This document shows, piece after piece, positions 22,250 to 33,815 of a stretch of 64,000 nt of DNA. The notes under the pieces are model-generated. The model was not told where the DNA came from. It saw only the letters and a list, made by a program, of their open reading frames with translations, and searched no databases. Origin of the DNA: Acanthosepion lycidas (Eukaryota; Mollusca; Cephalopoda; Sepiida; Sepiidae); NCBI GenBank assembly GCA_963932145.1, contig OZ010571.1, positions 156,447,478 through 156,511,477 of the forward strand. The letters run 5' to 3'. Each line of letters begins with the position of its first letter. Within the stretch, counting starts at the first letter, position 1. The position numbers and the translations under genes were made by a program.

Positions 22250-23600
22250 GATAGCATTTCCATTCAGAAATACAGCGATAATCCTTGCAGAGAAGAAATG
22301 ACAAGGTAGATAGTATTTAAAAAGAAATTGAAGGCTTCTCAGACAGACGAAACAGAGAAGCTAACAACTACAGTAATATAATTTTATATTATTTCTAAAA
22401 GAAAAGCAAACGTAAAATTAAAATCCTCGTTTCGTTATCATGATGGACTCTGATGGCTGAATGATTCGTCTCTGTCATAAAAATCTGCTTTTGGATTAAA
22501 ATACACATGATGATTTTATTAGAAAATAAATTATCTCGTGGAAGCTTTAATGCGCATGTCTATTGATTTTCACACAACATACAAAATAGCGGCAGATGCC
22601 AATTTTCATATAAAATGTTATTAATCATGAAAATTATATTCCTTATAATTAGTACGCATAAGCATAATCACTATGGCGATTTTATAAGTAGACACGAATA
22701 TTATCTGCAAGAAAAGAAAGAAAAAAATGTGTTGTAATAATCTTTGCAGTTTTTGTCAGATTACATGTTTATAGTGTATATTTGTGTCAGCTCCTGAAAT
22801 TGTCATTAGCGGAAATTTTGGTTTTTGGTTAATGTTGTTTAACAGACACGAGAAAGGAAGCTGTAATAATTTGCTTTCATTATTTTAGAACTAACATCTG
22901 ACAATATCTAAAATTGAACTAATCAATTATGAAATGATCGAATGTTATATATTTGCTCTCCCACAAGGGCTATATCTGGCAGAAGGTCTATTCATGTGGG
23001 AGACTCCATTCCGACAAAGTGTCGAGGAGAAAAATTCAAAACTCCTCCGGTTTTGTTTTTATCTTTACCCTACCTGTTTAAGCACAATAGAATAGTACTG
23101 TTTGAGGTCAGCGTACGTTCGCTGAAATAAGGTATTGCAAATCTTGGTTTCGGTCAAGATTAAGAAGATATTTATGGACGTAATCTCCCGTGGGAGTCTA
23201 TCAGTCTGTGTCTATTTACGATATTAATCAATCTATTATAGTGAAAATATGTAACAACTCTGATCACTGTTCCTACGCAAACGTGCTAAGATATTTGCTA
23301 TATAAAACTTACAAATCACCAATTAGGCAACCATGAATCTCTATATCTTCCTTTTCTTTATTATCTCTGACTTGCTATGCATTCTTGGGTAACATAATGG
23401 AGCGGTTTCCTATTGCCATCTCCATGGTTTTGAATTCAGAGTTTTAAACTCTTTACCACCCACATACCTTGCTATTTAACCTGTAGCTGTGTATAGAAGA
23501 TTCGTGGCTTTTTTCAAGAGAATTTAATGTGAAAATGAACGCAGCGGACTATCCCTGTATTTTAATTCAAGTCGCTAACTCAATCGCGTTTGTTATTCGT
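22250..23600. other. No recognised feature
   Basis: AT-rich sequence of ordinary complexity. No coding or repeat signature recognised. Confidence 0.45.
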
Positions 23601-23601
23601 T

Positions 23602-23935
23602 TGGTTTTGGTTTGGTTAACAACATTTCAACTCCTTATGGGAAATAAGATTTGGTAATGTTTTCCAATATATGTATTGCTGATAATGTATTGCTAGTAAT
23701 TGTCTCTAATGTATTTTTATATTCTCATGTTTTGGCTTCAGTTTAAGGGTTGACTATTTTGCCCGTAGCTGGGACCCTAAAAGGTGCTACCACCCTTGGT
23801 CAGGATGCACCTGGGAACAACAGCAATTAAGAGGTGATTCCACGTTCCACAAAACCTTCTGATTAGAGGCCTTACTGCAGGATGTAGTTTATCGTCATAA
23901 CCAGGACGAGCTGATATTCGTCACACGACCTGCAC
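23602..23935 (+). repeat. Interspersed repeat family B, copy 3
   Basis: It starts TTTGGTTTTGGTTTGGTT, has a few TATTGCTGATAATG-type units near 23675, then the conserved block GTAGCTGGGACCCTAAAAGG, GGTGCTACCACCCTTGG and ends CATAACCAGGACGAG. It has the same orientation as 39.26-39.76 kb. Confidence 0.77.
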
Positions 23936-24349
23936 AATCTAGTATTATTAAAACCTGTAAAAAATTTATAATAAATGTTCATGTTTATCAGAATAATATT
24001 AATAAAATTGGCAAAGCCTGAAGCGTGTTATCTGGAAACATATCAATATGCTGAAACTTAAAGCAAAACATCAAGAACAAAATAGAAAAAGAATCTATTT
24101 AAAGCTAAAGAAGAAGGAAAAACGTCGGACCTTTTCTCAGATTCGCTTGAAATAATAAACAGAAAATCAAACAGAAAAGTACGCAAGATAAATGAAACTA
24201 AAGGTATGTGTGTGTCCTCCCAAAAAGGGTCAATGAAAATAATCAGAATTTAAAAGAAAATAGGATATGAGACACTGGAAATAAAATGCGCATGTCTATT
24301 GATTAAGGGGTTCACTGAATTAGATTTCAATTGTATAATTGGAGATACA

Positions 24350-24490
24350 TTTTCAGTATCTGTCTATATATCTTTGGGATATCTATGTATTATGATCACT
24401 TGTATTATTTACATTATTCGGATTGTTATCCTCATTTTCATTGCCAAATTCACAACGTCTCGGCCGCTGTACGCTCCGGCCTTTATGTCT

Positions 24491-24583
<93 letters not shown>

Positions 24584-24637
24584 TATATATCATGATGGTC
24601 TCTATATAACGTCTCGGCCGCTGTACGTTCCGGCCTT

Positions 24638-24640
<3 letters not shown>
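24350..24640 (-). repeat. SINE family A tail fragments split by CT/TA microsatellites
   Basis: Reverse-strand tail/core blocks (TACATTATTCGG, GTTATCCTCATTTTC, AACGTCTCGGCCGCTGTACG on the + strand) occur at 24355-24480. ACGTCTCGGCCGCTGTACG recurs at 24608, so the piece beside each (CT)n run was duplicated together with the run. Confidence 0.7.
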
Positions 24641-24730
<90 letters not shown>

Positions 24731-24735
24731 CTATA
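24492..24735. repeat. Duplicated (CT)n(TA)n compound microsatellites
   Basis: CT then TA at 24492-24580, and CT, TA, TG at 24637-24732, each preceded by the same SINE fragment ending GGCCTTTATGTCT. Confidence 0.93.
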
Positions 24736-24739
24736 TCTC

Positions 24740-25060
24740 TGAGATGAGGTATTATGATCACTTGTATTATTTACATTATTCGGATTGTTATCCTTATTTT
24801 CATTTCCATATTCTCAATGTTTCGGCCTTCAAAAAATATCTTCAGATGATTGGAATTTCCAACCAAACCCTCTATCTGTTTATATCTCTGAAATGAGGCA
24901 TTAGGGTTACTTGAATTATTCACATTATTTAGACTGTTATCCTCATCTTCATCGCCACTTCGAAATTCCACTCACCTGACGAAGGCCGCAGCGTGCAACG
25001 GCCGAAACGTTGTGAATATAGCAATGAAGATGAGCATAACAGTCTGAATAATGTAAATAA
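24740..25060. repeat. SINE family A fragments in inverted arrangement
   Basis: Two - strand tails (about 24740-24850 and 24880-24955) face a + strand core and tail at 24972-25060 (CACCTGACGAAGGCC, GGCCGAAACGTTGTG, CAGTCTGAATAATG). The facing arms are complementary over about 50-75 bases with a short spacer, so RNA from here could fold back. Confidence 0.75.
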
Positions 25061-25064
25061 TGCA

Positions 25065-26980
25065 AGCAACATTTTCAGTAGTTCAACGCTTGATATATGT
25101 TTAGTTAGCCTGAACATTTTTCTTCTCTATGAAATTGGAAGTTTTTTTTATTACCCCTCCAACGATTTATGCATGCGAAACTCGTCGAATGGCATCAAAG
25201 GTCCTATTTTCACGTAAATCTTCCTTCAGAAGTATTCGAAAAATCCTAATACAGAAGTACAAGTAAAGAAGTATTCAGATGTATTGAATCATCTCTATCA
25301 GTGTTAAGGCGTGGTTCAAGGCCTTTTGTTATGGGCGATGAAGACGTTAGCAGAAACTACTCTTTAATGTCCTCCCTCAGCGAAGCTTGAATTTACATGA
25401 AGTTATTCTATTCAAGCTAGAAACTCATAATGATTTTGTAGCAATGAGGTGGATTGTAGCAGAGGTGAGAAGAAGAGAGGTGGATCAAGAAATTATTCCA
25501 TGGAATATGGATTGGTCAATAGGGAGAAAAATATTCACCAATATGCCAGGTAGCATGAAGTGGCAAAAAACACATCAACAACGACAATAATAATATTATA
25601 TGTGCAAGTGTCGTACTAAATATAGTTTGACATTAATCTTATTATTATTTGGTAAACAAAATCCCCTCAGAAGTCTTCATAACTCGATGTTGTGGTTATA
25701 AACAACTTTATTCCTTGTAAATAGCTTTTTTTTTTAAAACCTGGACCAAAGTTCCTAAAGAATACAGTAACCAGATAAATATCTAAATATCTGTTTAGCG
25801 ATAGGTGATGAAAACAACAAAGACCGTGATATTAATGTTATAGAAAGTTTTTAAATAAAGAATTGTTACTTATTATTAACTTTTAGCATTTCGTTTGTCG
25901 AAACGAATAAAAGTTATTTCATTAGATTTAAATTTCTCTAATCATTTGATCTTCACGGATAATTGGTGACACCTCGGATATATAGGTTTTCCAAAGAAAA
26001 TAACACTTGTTAGAAATTTTACAGCAGTTTATTTATTATTTCCAATCCGTAGTGTTTTGAAACGGTCGTAGAATAACGGTCTGAAACTTTGGATAAAGAT
26101 AAGTGGAAATAATAGATGAAATTTCAAATTTTTTCAGGATTGTTATTCGTTGTATAATTTAAAACAATTCAAATGTAAATATTCACTAAGTGGAATATTA
26201 ATTTATCATGATGAAAAGGGATTGTGTTGCGTCAATCTTTCACATAGGGGAGATTTCCCGATGAAATGTCAGCATTTTACCCGATTTAAAACCGTTGTCT
26301 CTGTTATATGGAACGAAACAAAAAAAAAAAACGAAAGCTAAAATACATTTCACTCTAGGTTGAGCATCTAGCGAAATATATCATCATAAGTAGTCGGTGC
26401 TTGAAAGTAATTGAAAATCTGGCAATGAAGTCGACGGGAAAACAGCGGTACAAAATTTGTCAATTCTAGATTTTCTTCATTTCAATCAGACGTCAAAAAA
26501 GGGAGACAACCAAACCTCCATATACTCTAGCGAAGGCACTTTTCCCATGCGATATTCAAGCCGCTATAAAAAGAAATAGCGATATGAATTATTATTTTAC
26601 AGGGATAAAAATCATTCGATCCAACATAATAAAAGTTTAACGCTTAAGAAAATAAATCAGACAGAAAAATAAAAGATAATTATCAATGAAAGAAATGACA
26701 AGACTTCATTGCATTTATCAAGAACAATTTCGTTAAGGTCCGTTGATGCTTGCACGACTGGTCTTAACGGTAAAGAAAGAGAAAAAAAAACTTTGAACGA
26801 TTAAATACTCTGTCTCCTTTATCTGAAAAGAGCATTGGAATGGCATTATTTTGGGTTTTGAACTATCATCAGAGTGCATCATAAATCGTTATGACAAAAA
26901 GAATCAGTGGAGTGGGGGGGGGTCGTTCAGCTCATAATTTATTGTATTACATCGTTATAATGTTGTGTATTAGAAAAATG
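25065..26980. other. No recognised feature
   Basis: Includes a 67-residue frame at 25387-25590 with no recognisable motif. Otherwise ordinary AT-rich sequence. Confidence 0.4.
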
Positions 26981-26994
26981 GCTATTGTTAAGTT

Positions 26995-27760
26995 TTCTTA
27001 TTTGCTAATTTATTTCAGGAATTTAATGGTTATGGCTCTTCACAACTTCCTATCTGCCCTACGTAACGTTTACCTTCTCAGTATCAATGTTTGTTCTTGA
27101 ATTTCCACCCATTCACTCAAACTCGTTCAGTAGATTCCTTGCAATCCACTCCACTTTTCATTCGACTCTGGGAGTGTTATATTCTCCAAGCCCTCTTTTT
27201 CATTATGTGTCCCCAGAAGTTTCAGCTGTAGTTTTCTGGTTATGTCTCCTTTGTCTCCCCACGTGTTCTGCCCGTGGTATTCTCAACATTCGTTGTTAAA
27301 ATGACGCTTCAACAAACTTCTTCATCTGTGAAGAGATTGTCCGCCATTCAGTGCGATAAAGGAGATTCGATTTTGCATAACGGTTCAGTATGCTTTGATT
27401 CTACGAAAATTGTCTTATCTCTTGAGAGACTGATTAATTTTTGGAAGTTATCTTTCTCTTTTCCAATGTGCCTTCGGATTTCTGGGCCACATTTACCGAA
27501 ACACGTGTTACTACACTAGCCAGATAATTAAACGTCTGCACCTGTTGCTTTTGTCATCTCCAATCTATAACTCACTCCTTGGTGTGACTCTTTGGCTATC
27601 AGGCAGGCATTTATCCTTTCTTTATGCATTCAATTGTAACCTTATCTAAGAGTTCGTTGAGGTTTTTTCAGCTATCAACACAGTGTCACCTGCGCGTATG
27701 ACGATCACATATGGTTTATGTGTCGTCAATAATAAATCCTGGTAGTTGTTTACTCCTTCA
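26995..27760 (-). pseudogene. RTE-type LINE remnant (RT C-terminal part and 3' end)
   Basis: Read on the reverse strand, it contains degraded blocks of the RTE reverse transcriptase: an ADDTVL-like GDTVL, a region before LETKKRV, and GKLQLKLLGTHNEKEGLENI close to the end (the FLGHIMRKEGLEN block). The 3' end, seen on the + strand as GGTTATGGCTCTTCACAAC, is shared with about seven other fragments in the window. Multiple stops and frameshifts. Confidence 0.65.
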
Positions 27761-27923
27761 AATTGTGAAACACACTCAGCTGTCCGTAAAATATAAAACT
27801 GTCATGCGAATGTTACGTACAAACGCGCACACGAACACATACATATGTGTGCACGAACAGAGATAAACACACATAGGTAGGTGTGATGCTTAGAAAAATT
27901 TGACCAAAATATGAGAATTTATG

Positions 27924-27925
<2 letters not shown>

Positions 27926-27990
<65 letters not shown>

Positions 27991-28009
27991 ATATTTGTAT
28001 ATATATATT

Positions 28010-28074
<65 letters not shown>
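27926..28074. repeat. (AT)n microsatellite, interrupted
   Basis: Two long AT runs separated by ATTTGTAT variants. Confidence 0.96.
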
Positions 28075-28077
<3 letters not shown>

Positions 28078-28082
<5 letters not shown>

Positions 28083-28185
28083 CTATATTTCTGAGATGAG
28101 GTATTATGTACACAATTTACATTATTCGGACTATTGTCCTAATCTTTGTCGCCATATTTATTACAACGTTTCGGCCTTATTTGAT
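28078..28185 (-). repeat. SINE family A tail
   Basis: On the + strand: TCTATATTTCTGAGATGAGG, then TACATTATTCGGACTATTG and ACAACGTTTCGGCC. It is the reverse complement of the SINE 3' end, and its terminus sits directly on the (AT)n/(GT)n tract. Confidence 0.82.
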
Positions 28186-28190
28186 ATATG

Positions 28191-28191
28191 G

Positions 28192-28248
<57 letters not shown>

Positions 28249-28265
28249 TATATATATATAGTTGA

Positions 28266-28330
<65 letters not shown>

Positions 28331-28480
28331 GTGTGTGTATAGATGTGTATGTGTGTGTATATATGTGTGTGTATCTGTATATATGTGTATGGGTGTATAT
28401 ATATGTATGTGTGTATATGTGTGTGTATATATATATAAGTGTGTATATATATATGTGTGTATATGTATCTGTATATGTGT
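28191..28480. repeat. (TA)n and (GT)n compound microsatellite
   Basis: TA at 28191-28325 with brief breaks, then GTGTAT-type repeats to about 28480. The long IYIY/THTH frames are artefacts. Confidence 0.96.
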
Positions 28481-28614
28481 GTGTGTATTTTGTGAGCATT
28501 CTTCTTCATATTAAGATATTTCTTCGAACTAATTCCTGTATATGTTCGCCATCATTAGCTGCTGACCAGTGCGAATCCATTGCCAAGCCTTCCTTGCTAT
28601 TCAGTTTCTTCTTC

Positions 28615-28944
28615 AGGTTAGGTTCATGGCTCAGTGGGTAATTGCATTGGTTGAAGTAATCCAGTGACTTGATTCAAAGAGTTGTGAGTTCTATACCTGG
28701 CCGCGGCAGAGGTGAACAAAAACTTGGAGAGTTCAGTAACTATAGGGAAATAACTGAAACTGAAATATTCAGAAAAGGCATGGCACGTGGAACTAGAACA
28801 AGTTACCCCGTTGGACGAAATAAAGGGTTCCGTTCGAAATTACAACGTATATAATCTGCAAAAAGCCTTAGACGTCGTGAAAAAGACAATGGAGATGAGG
28901 ACGATAGTCCAAACTGTTTAAATAGTTACAATACCTCATCTCAG

Positions 28945-28945
<1 letters not shown>
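28615..28945 (+). repeat. SINE family A, near full length, with (AT)n tail
   Basis: Head: CATGGCTCAGTGGGTAATTG (A box) and GAGTTCTATACCTGG (B box). Body: GGCATGGCACGTGGAACTAG. Tail: GATGAGGACGATAGTCC and AATACCTCATCTCAGAAATA, after which (AT)n begins at once. The central GAAACG core is degraded here. Length about 330 bp. A 61-residue frame in the body is not a gene. Confidence 0.82.

Positions 28946-29024
<79 letters not shown>
28946..29024. repeat. (AT)n tail of a SINE
   Basis: About 78 bp of AT directly at the SINE 3' end. Confidence 0.95.
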
Positions 29025-29027
<3 letters not shown>

Positions 29028-29079
29028 GTTCAATATTATGGATTGAGTGTATGTAAATATAAAAGTATACATTTAAGTT

Positions 29080-29155
29080 AACACCCAGAGACGATAGTCT
29101 CTTTCATGCTAAACGCAATCACACATGGGTGTTGACTTCAATTCTGTCCACATTT
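29080..29155. repeat. Palindromic repeat family C, diverged copy
   Basis: AAGTTAACACCC and GGGTGTTGACTT are inverted, and GACGATAGTCTCTTTCATGC matches the copy at 1134-1249. Confidence 0.5.
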
Positions 29156-29344
29156 TGTCCAATGTAGACAGAATTCCTACTCTCCCAAAAAAATGGTTGA
29201 AACCGTCAACACAGCAATAATAACAATATCTCCACACGTGACTAATTTTCAGTTAACAATATGAAAATAGCGTTCTCTAAATTCTTCCAGTTGTTAAGGA
29301 CATTTTGTTTTTGTTATTATTAGTTACTTTGTTTAAATAAATTC

Positions 29345-29410
29345 ATTTCGTTTTTTGCCTTGAGAAAGTCCACATTGGACGAAACGCGCCGGCAACTATT
29401 ACAGTTTTCC
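29345..29410 (+). repeat. Retroelement fragment with GTCC...GGACGAAAC hairpin
   Basis: CTTGAGAAAGTCCACATTGG then ACGAAACGCGCCGG gives a 5-bp stem (GTCCA/TGGAC) followed by GAAAC, the same layout as the SINE cores. The parent element is not identified. Confidence 0.4.
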
Positions 29411-29419
29411 TATTGTCAT

Positions 29420-29438
29420 TTATATATATATATTTATG

Positions 29439-29497
<59 letters not shown>
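29420..29497. repeat. (TA)n(TG)n microsatellite
   Basis: About 24 TG units after a short TA run. Confidence 0.95.
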
Positions 29498-29501
<4 letters not shown>

Positions 29502-29624
29502 AAAAAGAAAGAACAGTAAGATATATAATCCGGTGTTCTTATAGATATTTTTATTTTTACAAAATAGTGCTCAATGTAAATTTACAGAGCATTAATATTA
29601 TAAATTGATTTTAAATCAATTAAT

Positions 29625-29628
<4 letters not shown>

Positions 29629-29694
<66 letters not shown>

Positions 29695-29710
29695 TCCACA
29701 GACTGTTTCG

Positions 29711-29792
<82 letters not shown>
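29629..29792. repeat. Two (TA)n tracts and a (TG)n run
   Basis: TA at 29629-29691 and 29714-29776 with a 22-base spacer, then TG to 29792. The two frames on opposite strands are repeat translations. Confidence 0.96.
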
Positions 29793-29793
<1 letters not shown>

Positions 29794-30239
29794 CCGTATT
29801 TCGTTGCAATAATCTAAGTTACCTTTGTATTGATTGTTTCAAGTTCATTTTCATAAACTCGTAAATGTCTTTTTCTAGGCAAATATATTGTATTTATACC
29901 AAAGAATTACGAAATGTTTTATTCATTGGCTTTTGTATTTGTCTTTCAGCTTCTTTCTTGATGAAAAGGAAACATTGACTGCAATATAAACAATGCGTTA
30001 AGTGCATTTCTTTGACTTTTTTTATCAATAATCTTTCAATTTGGCGATATTGTTCCAAGTTTTACACTTATGAATAGAAATGCAGCCCTATCCACATTTC
30101 TTCTGAGCTGAGTGGTAAATACGTACTCATCTTACCTTAATACTAAACAAAGATATCAGTCTAGGTGATCTAGTAAAAATCAAACTTCTTACAATAGTAC
30201 TCACCTGATTGACCAACTTGTTACAAATTTCTCAGTGGT

Positions 30240-30787
30240 GAGGCTGTTGTATATATCTTCTTTTATGTGCCGTGTCCATTCAGGAAATTGATGGATATAT
30301 ATCTCTACGATTTCAAATCATTTGTCTACAAGTGGGTTATGCATTATTCTGTCCCTCTTACCTTCAACAAGTGTCAAATTCTTTTTCTTTCTGATTCTAA
30401 GTATAAGCGACATTTATGTTACCATTTTCCTTAAAAATTCCTCGTTAACTCTCATGTTCAGTCGATGAAATTCTCAGAACCCTTCTGTAGAACCATATTT
30501 CTCTTAAAGATTCAAGTCTCTTCTTGCTTTCTCGTCCAGCATGCATTGCCATGGAAGAGGATCGAGATTACATAACAATTCAGCACTCTTTCTTTGTTTC
30601 TAAGGAAAATTTATTGTTTCTTAGTACTTTTCTTAGCTTTTGGAAGGCATCTTTCTCGATTCCAAATGCGACTTCAGTTTTTGGTGTCACATTTTCTGTC
30701 ATCTGATAAAATACTTCCGATTTTTTTTTCCATTGCTCGCTTTTCCTTTTGCTCACAACCATATTCGGCTTTTCCTCTTGCTCACAA

Positions 30788-30828
<41 letters not shown>

Positions 30829-30960
30829 ACAGATGATTAGTCCATTCTTCCTGCTTTCCTTTGCTACTATTAGGCATAAGTCTACACGAGAGAGCGAAGA
30901 AGGATCAAATTCGCGGCATTTGCGAACAAACACACGAATCAATCTTGTTGGTCATTAGGC
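30240..30960 (-). pseudogene. RTE-type LINE remnant with TA insertion
   Basis: The reverse strand encodes TENVTPKTEVAFGIEKDAFQ, then KLRKVLRNNKFSLETKKEC, the AKEAFQK...LETKKRV block typical of RTE reverse transcriptases. An (AT)n tract at 30789-30826 interrupts the upstream part, where a short GCTCACAACCATAT-ending sequence is duplicated. Further degraded coding extends toward 30480. Dead. Confidence 0.72.
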
Positions 30961-31064
30961 GAATTTAGTGTTAGCTTCCTTGTCATTCTAGAACAATACA
31001 TAATTTTACTTCCATAAAGAATCATTTGATTTGTAATGCATTTTTATTTCATTCTAATTTATTA

Positions 31065-31373
31065 TATATCTGCCTATATCTCTGAGGTATTATGTTTATT
31101 TACATAATTTACATTATTCGGACTGTTGCACGCCCCGGCTTTTTTCAGGTAATTGGAGTTTAGAACCGAACCCTTTATTTCGTCCACCGGGATAGTTTGC
31201 TCTAGTTCCACGTGCCATGCCTCTTCCTTATGTCTCAGTCATTTCCCTTTAACTCAACTCTCCAACATGTTTGGATCATCACTGCTGTAGCCTGGTATTG
31301 AAATCACAACTCTTTGGGTCTAGTCTGTCTGGATCTAATCAACGCCTTTATCCACTGGGCCATGTGTCCTTGA
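31065..31373 (-). repeat. SINE family A, near full length
   Basis: The reverse strand runs from CTCAAGGACACATGGCCCAG, through a B-box-like GTGATTTCAATACCAGG, and body GGCACGTGGAACTAGAGC, to a tail at 31070 (CTCTGAGGTATTATG on the + strand). The central core between the body and TACATTATTCGG is largely deleted. Confidence 0.78.
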
Positions 31374-31475
31374 GGATTCCAGTCACCTGAAGAAGGCCAA
31401 GTGTACAACGGCCGAAACGTTTTGAATATGTCTCTGAAGATGAGAGAAACAGTCCAAATAATTTAAATAATTTAT
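31374..31475 (+). repeat. SINE family A core and tail, facing the previous copy
   Basis: CACCTGAAGAAGGCCAAG, TACAACGGCCGAAACG and CAGTCCAAATAATTTAAATA show the intact core and tail. It joins the 5' end of the opposite-strand copy directly. Confidence 0.8.
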
Positions 31476-31619
31476 TCTAGTTTGTCACTGAACAACACTT
31501 TCATTTCTTTAAAGCCTCTCTATTTCGAAACTTTGAATTTAGATTTATTTCCGAAAAGAGTTCTAAAATAAATTTTGCAAATCTCGATCACTCCCTCCCT
31601 TTTTTTTATTTCTCTCTCA

Positions 31620-32345
31620 TGAGGTGGACAATCATGGATCTCCACAGTTTCCTGTCTTGTGTTGCTTTTATTATATTGCTCTTTCAGCTCTCTTTCTCAG
31701 TTTGTTTCATCGTGCATTTGCTCAATGTTTAAAATTGTCAAGCAGGTAATTCGCTTCAAGGTGTCCTGTAAGTGTTAAATTATCCAAAGCTTCTTTTCTC
31801 ATTACGTTTTTTTCCTAAAATTATCAGCTGTCATTCTGATTATCAACATTTTTTTTGTACTTCATATACATCTTCAAACTTACTCATTTGTCATATGATC
31901 TATTTATGTTATTCTCAACATTTGTTAGTAGAATCATGTTTCCTTTTTTTCTTTTTCAACTCTTATTCGTTTGTGATGAAACTGTCCAGCATCGTTTATA
32001 AAGAATTCCACATTACATAGCAGTTCACCTGTCTTTTAATTCTTCCATCTGTGGCTATTCTGTTCATTTTTTGAAAAGTATCTTTTGCTATTTAAATGTT
32101 CCATCGAATTTCTAATTCATAACCCCATATGTCTGTTATTAAACAGCCAACATAGCTTAATAGTTTTGTTTTTAATGTGATTTCTGGGCCTAAGTTTTTT
32201 AAGTTTACGCCTATCAATAATAAATCTTGATTTTCATTCTCACAGAACAATCCTGTCGTACAAGTTAATCCTGTAAGAAGAAACATTTTTGTCGCATTCC
32301 CTTTTCTAGTTTGGTGCACTCATATAACCCGTTTTCTATTTGCAG
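31620..32345 (-). pseudogene. Degraded RTE-type LINE fragment
   Basis: The 3' end motif (ACAATCATGGATCTCCACAG on the + strand) and the layout AAGCTTCTTTTCTCATTACG resemble the other RTE fragments. Coding is heavily broken; only short traces of the LETKKRV region near 31980 can be seen. Confidence 0.5.
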
Positions 32346-32636
32346 AGAAGCTCTGTTCACAATCAACGTTACAGATTATCTGTATATCCTTTCAATGTAA
32401 TCCTATCTTTCCTATCAGTTCAAAAAGTTCTACATATTTACTTTATAGAACGCCATTTTGTAATTCACGAAATACACGAATAGTTTGTTTTTTTTTCTGC
32501 ATTTCTGTTGCTCGTTCTGAAATCATTCTGGCAATGACTTGACCCAATGACTTCAGAAAACTAAAGTATTCTTCTTGTGCCCGAGCTTATATGCAAGGGG
32601 TGGTGAGTGAGTGAGTGAAAAAGAGAGAGAGGGAGA

Positions 32637-32705
<69 letters not shown>

Positions 32706-33205
32706 CAGACAGAGACATACTGATATATCCAAATCAGATATAAGATTCATCGTCAGTAACAGCATTTACGTTTATTTTTTTAGGACTAATTCATTCTTCC
32801 TGTTTTTATCGACTACATTATCTAATAGTTTTGTTTTTAATGTTATTTCTGGGCCTAAGTTTTTAAGTTTACGTCTATCAATGATAAATCTTCATTCTCA
32901 CAGAACAATCCTGTAAGAAGAAACATTCTTGTCGCATTCCCTTTTCTGTTTTGATGTTCGTTCTGACAGCATTCTGGTCATGACAACTGCATTACTTGAC
33001 CCAATGGCTTCAGAAAACTAAAGTATTCTTCTATTTCAGACCTAATTGTTCCCGACCTTATATGCGAGGTGAGGTGAGTGAGGGAAAGAGAGAGAGAGAG
33101 AGATTGTGTGTGAAAGAAGAGACAGAGACAGACTGATATATCGACTTCAAATATTAGGTTCATCGTCAGTAACAGCATTTAGGTCTATTTTTAAAGACTA
33201 ACATA
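32161..33205. repeat. Direct duplication of a several-hundred-base segment
   Basis: Sequence at 32161-32322 plus 32511-32765 recurs at 32825-32965 plus 32953-33180 (for example CTGGGCCTAAGTTTTTTAAG, CAGAAAACTAAAGTATTC, CATCGTCAGTAACAGCATTT). About 190 bases (32323-32510) are absent from the second copy. The internal GT run is about 29 units in copy 1 and 4 units in copy 2. Confidence 0.85.
32639..32699. repeat. (GT)n microsatellite inside duplicated segment
   Basis: About 29 GT units preceded by GA-rich sequence. Confidence 0.95.
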
Positions 33206-33657
33206 CGAGCTTCTATTACTTATTTCAAACAAGAATATAAAATGCAGAACAGAATTCTGTCGATCTATGAATCCCTTTAGAGTGAATGACAGCGAATTAT
33301 CTTTTCTGAGTTGATAATTTTATCGCTATTTCTTTTTATAATTGACTTTTTAGGACTACAACGTTTTAAAACGTATTTTGTGTATGCCGTAAATAGATTA
33401 TTCTTTTCAAGACATTCATGTAACGGAAGTGGTTCTGTTAACAGAAAGTGCAACTGAAAATACCATGAACACAATTTTGTATTGGTCTATGGTTAAATTT
33501 TGAAGACTAAACTTTTTAAAGTTTCATATATATGCTTCGTTGTCATTACTTATTACAGATTTATTGACTTACATAGAGAGAATGAAGTTGTTTTCATTAT
33601 TTATAATGTATTAGACATATTGAACACTTGAGATGATACATGTGCTAAGCTTTAATA

Positions 33658-33815
33658 TCCCTCTATATTTCTGAGATGAGGTATTATGTACACTACTTAC
33701 ATTATTCGGACTATTGTCCTCATCTATGTCGCCATATTTATTACAACGTTTCGGCCGTTGTACGTTCCGGCCTTCTTCAGGTGGTTGGAATGTCGAGCTG
33801 AACCCTGAATAAATC
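33658..33815 (-). repeat. SINE family A, 3' half
   Basis: On the + strand it begins CTATATTTCTGAGATGAGG and includes ACAACGTTTCGGCCGTTGTA and CCGGCCTTCTTCAGGTGG. The core is intact. The 5' half is missing. Confidence 0.85.

Noticed and set aside
25387-25590. 67-residue frame MNLHEVILFKLE...
   Set aside because: No recognisable motif, no splice signals and no similarity to the nearby elements; consistent with chance.
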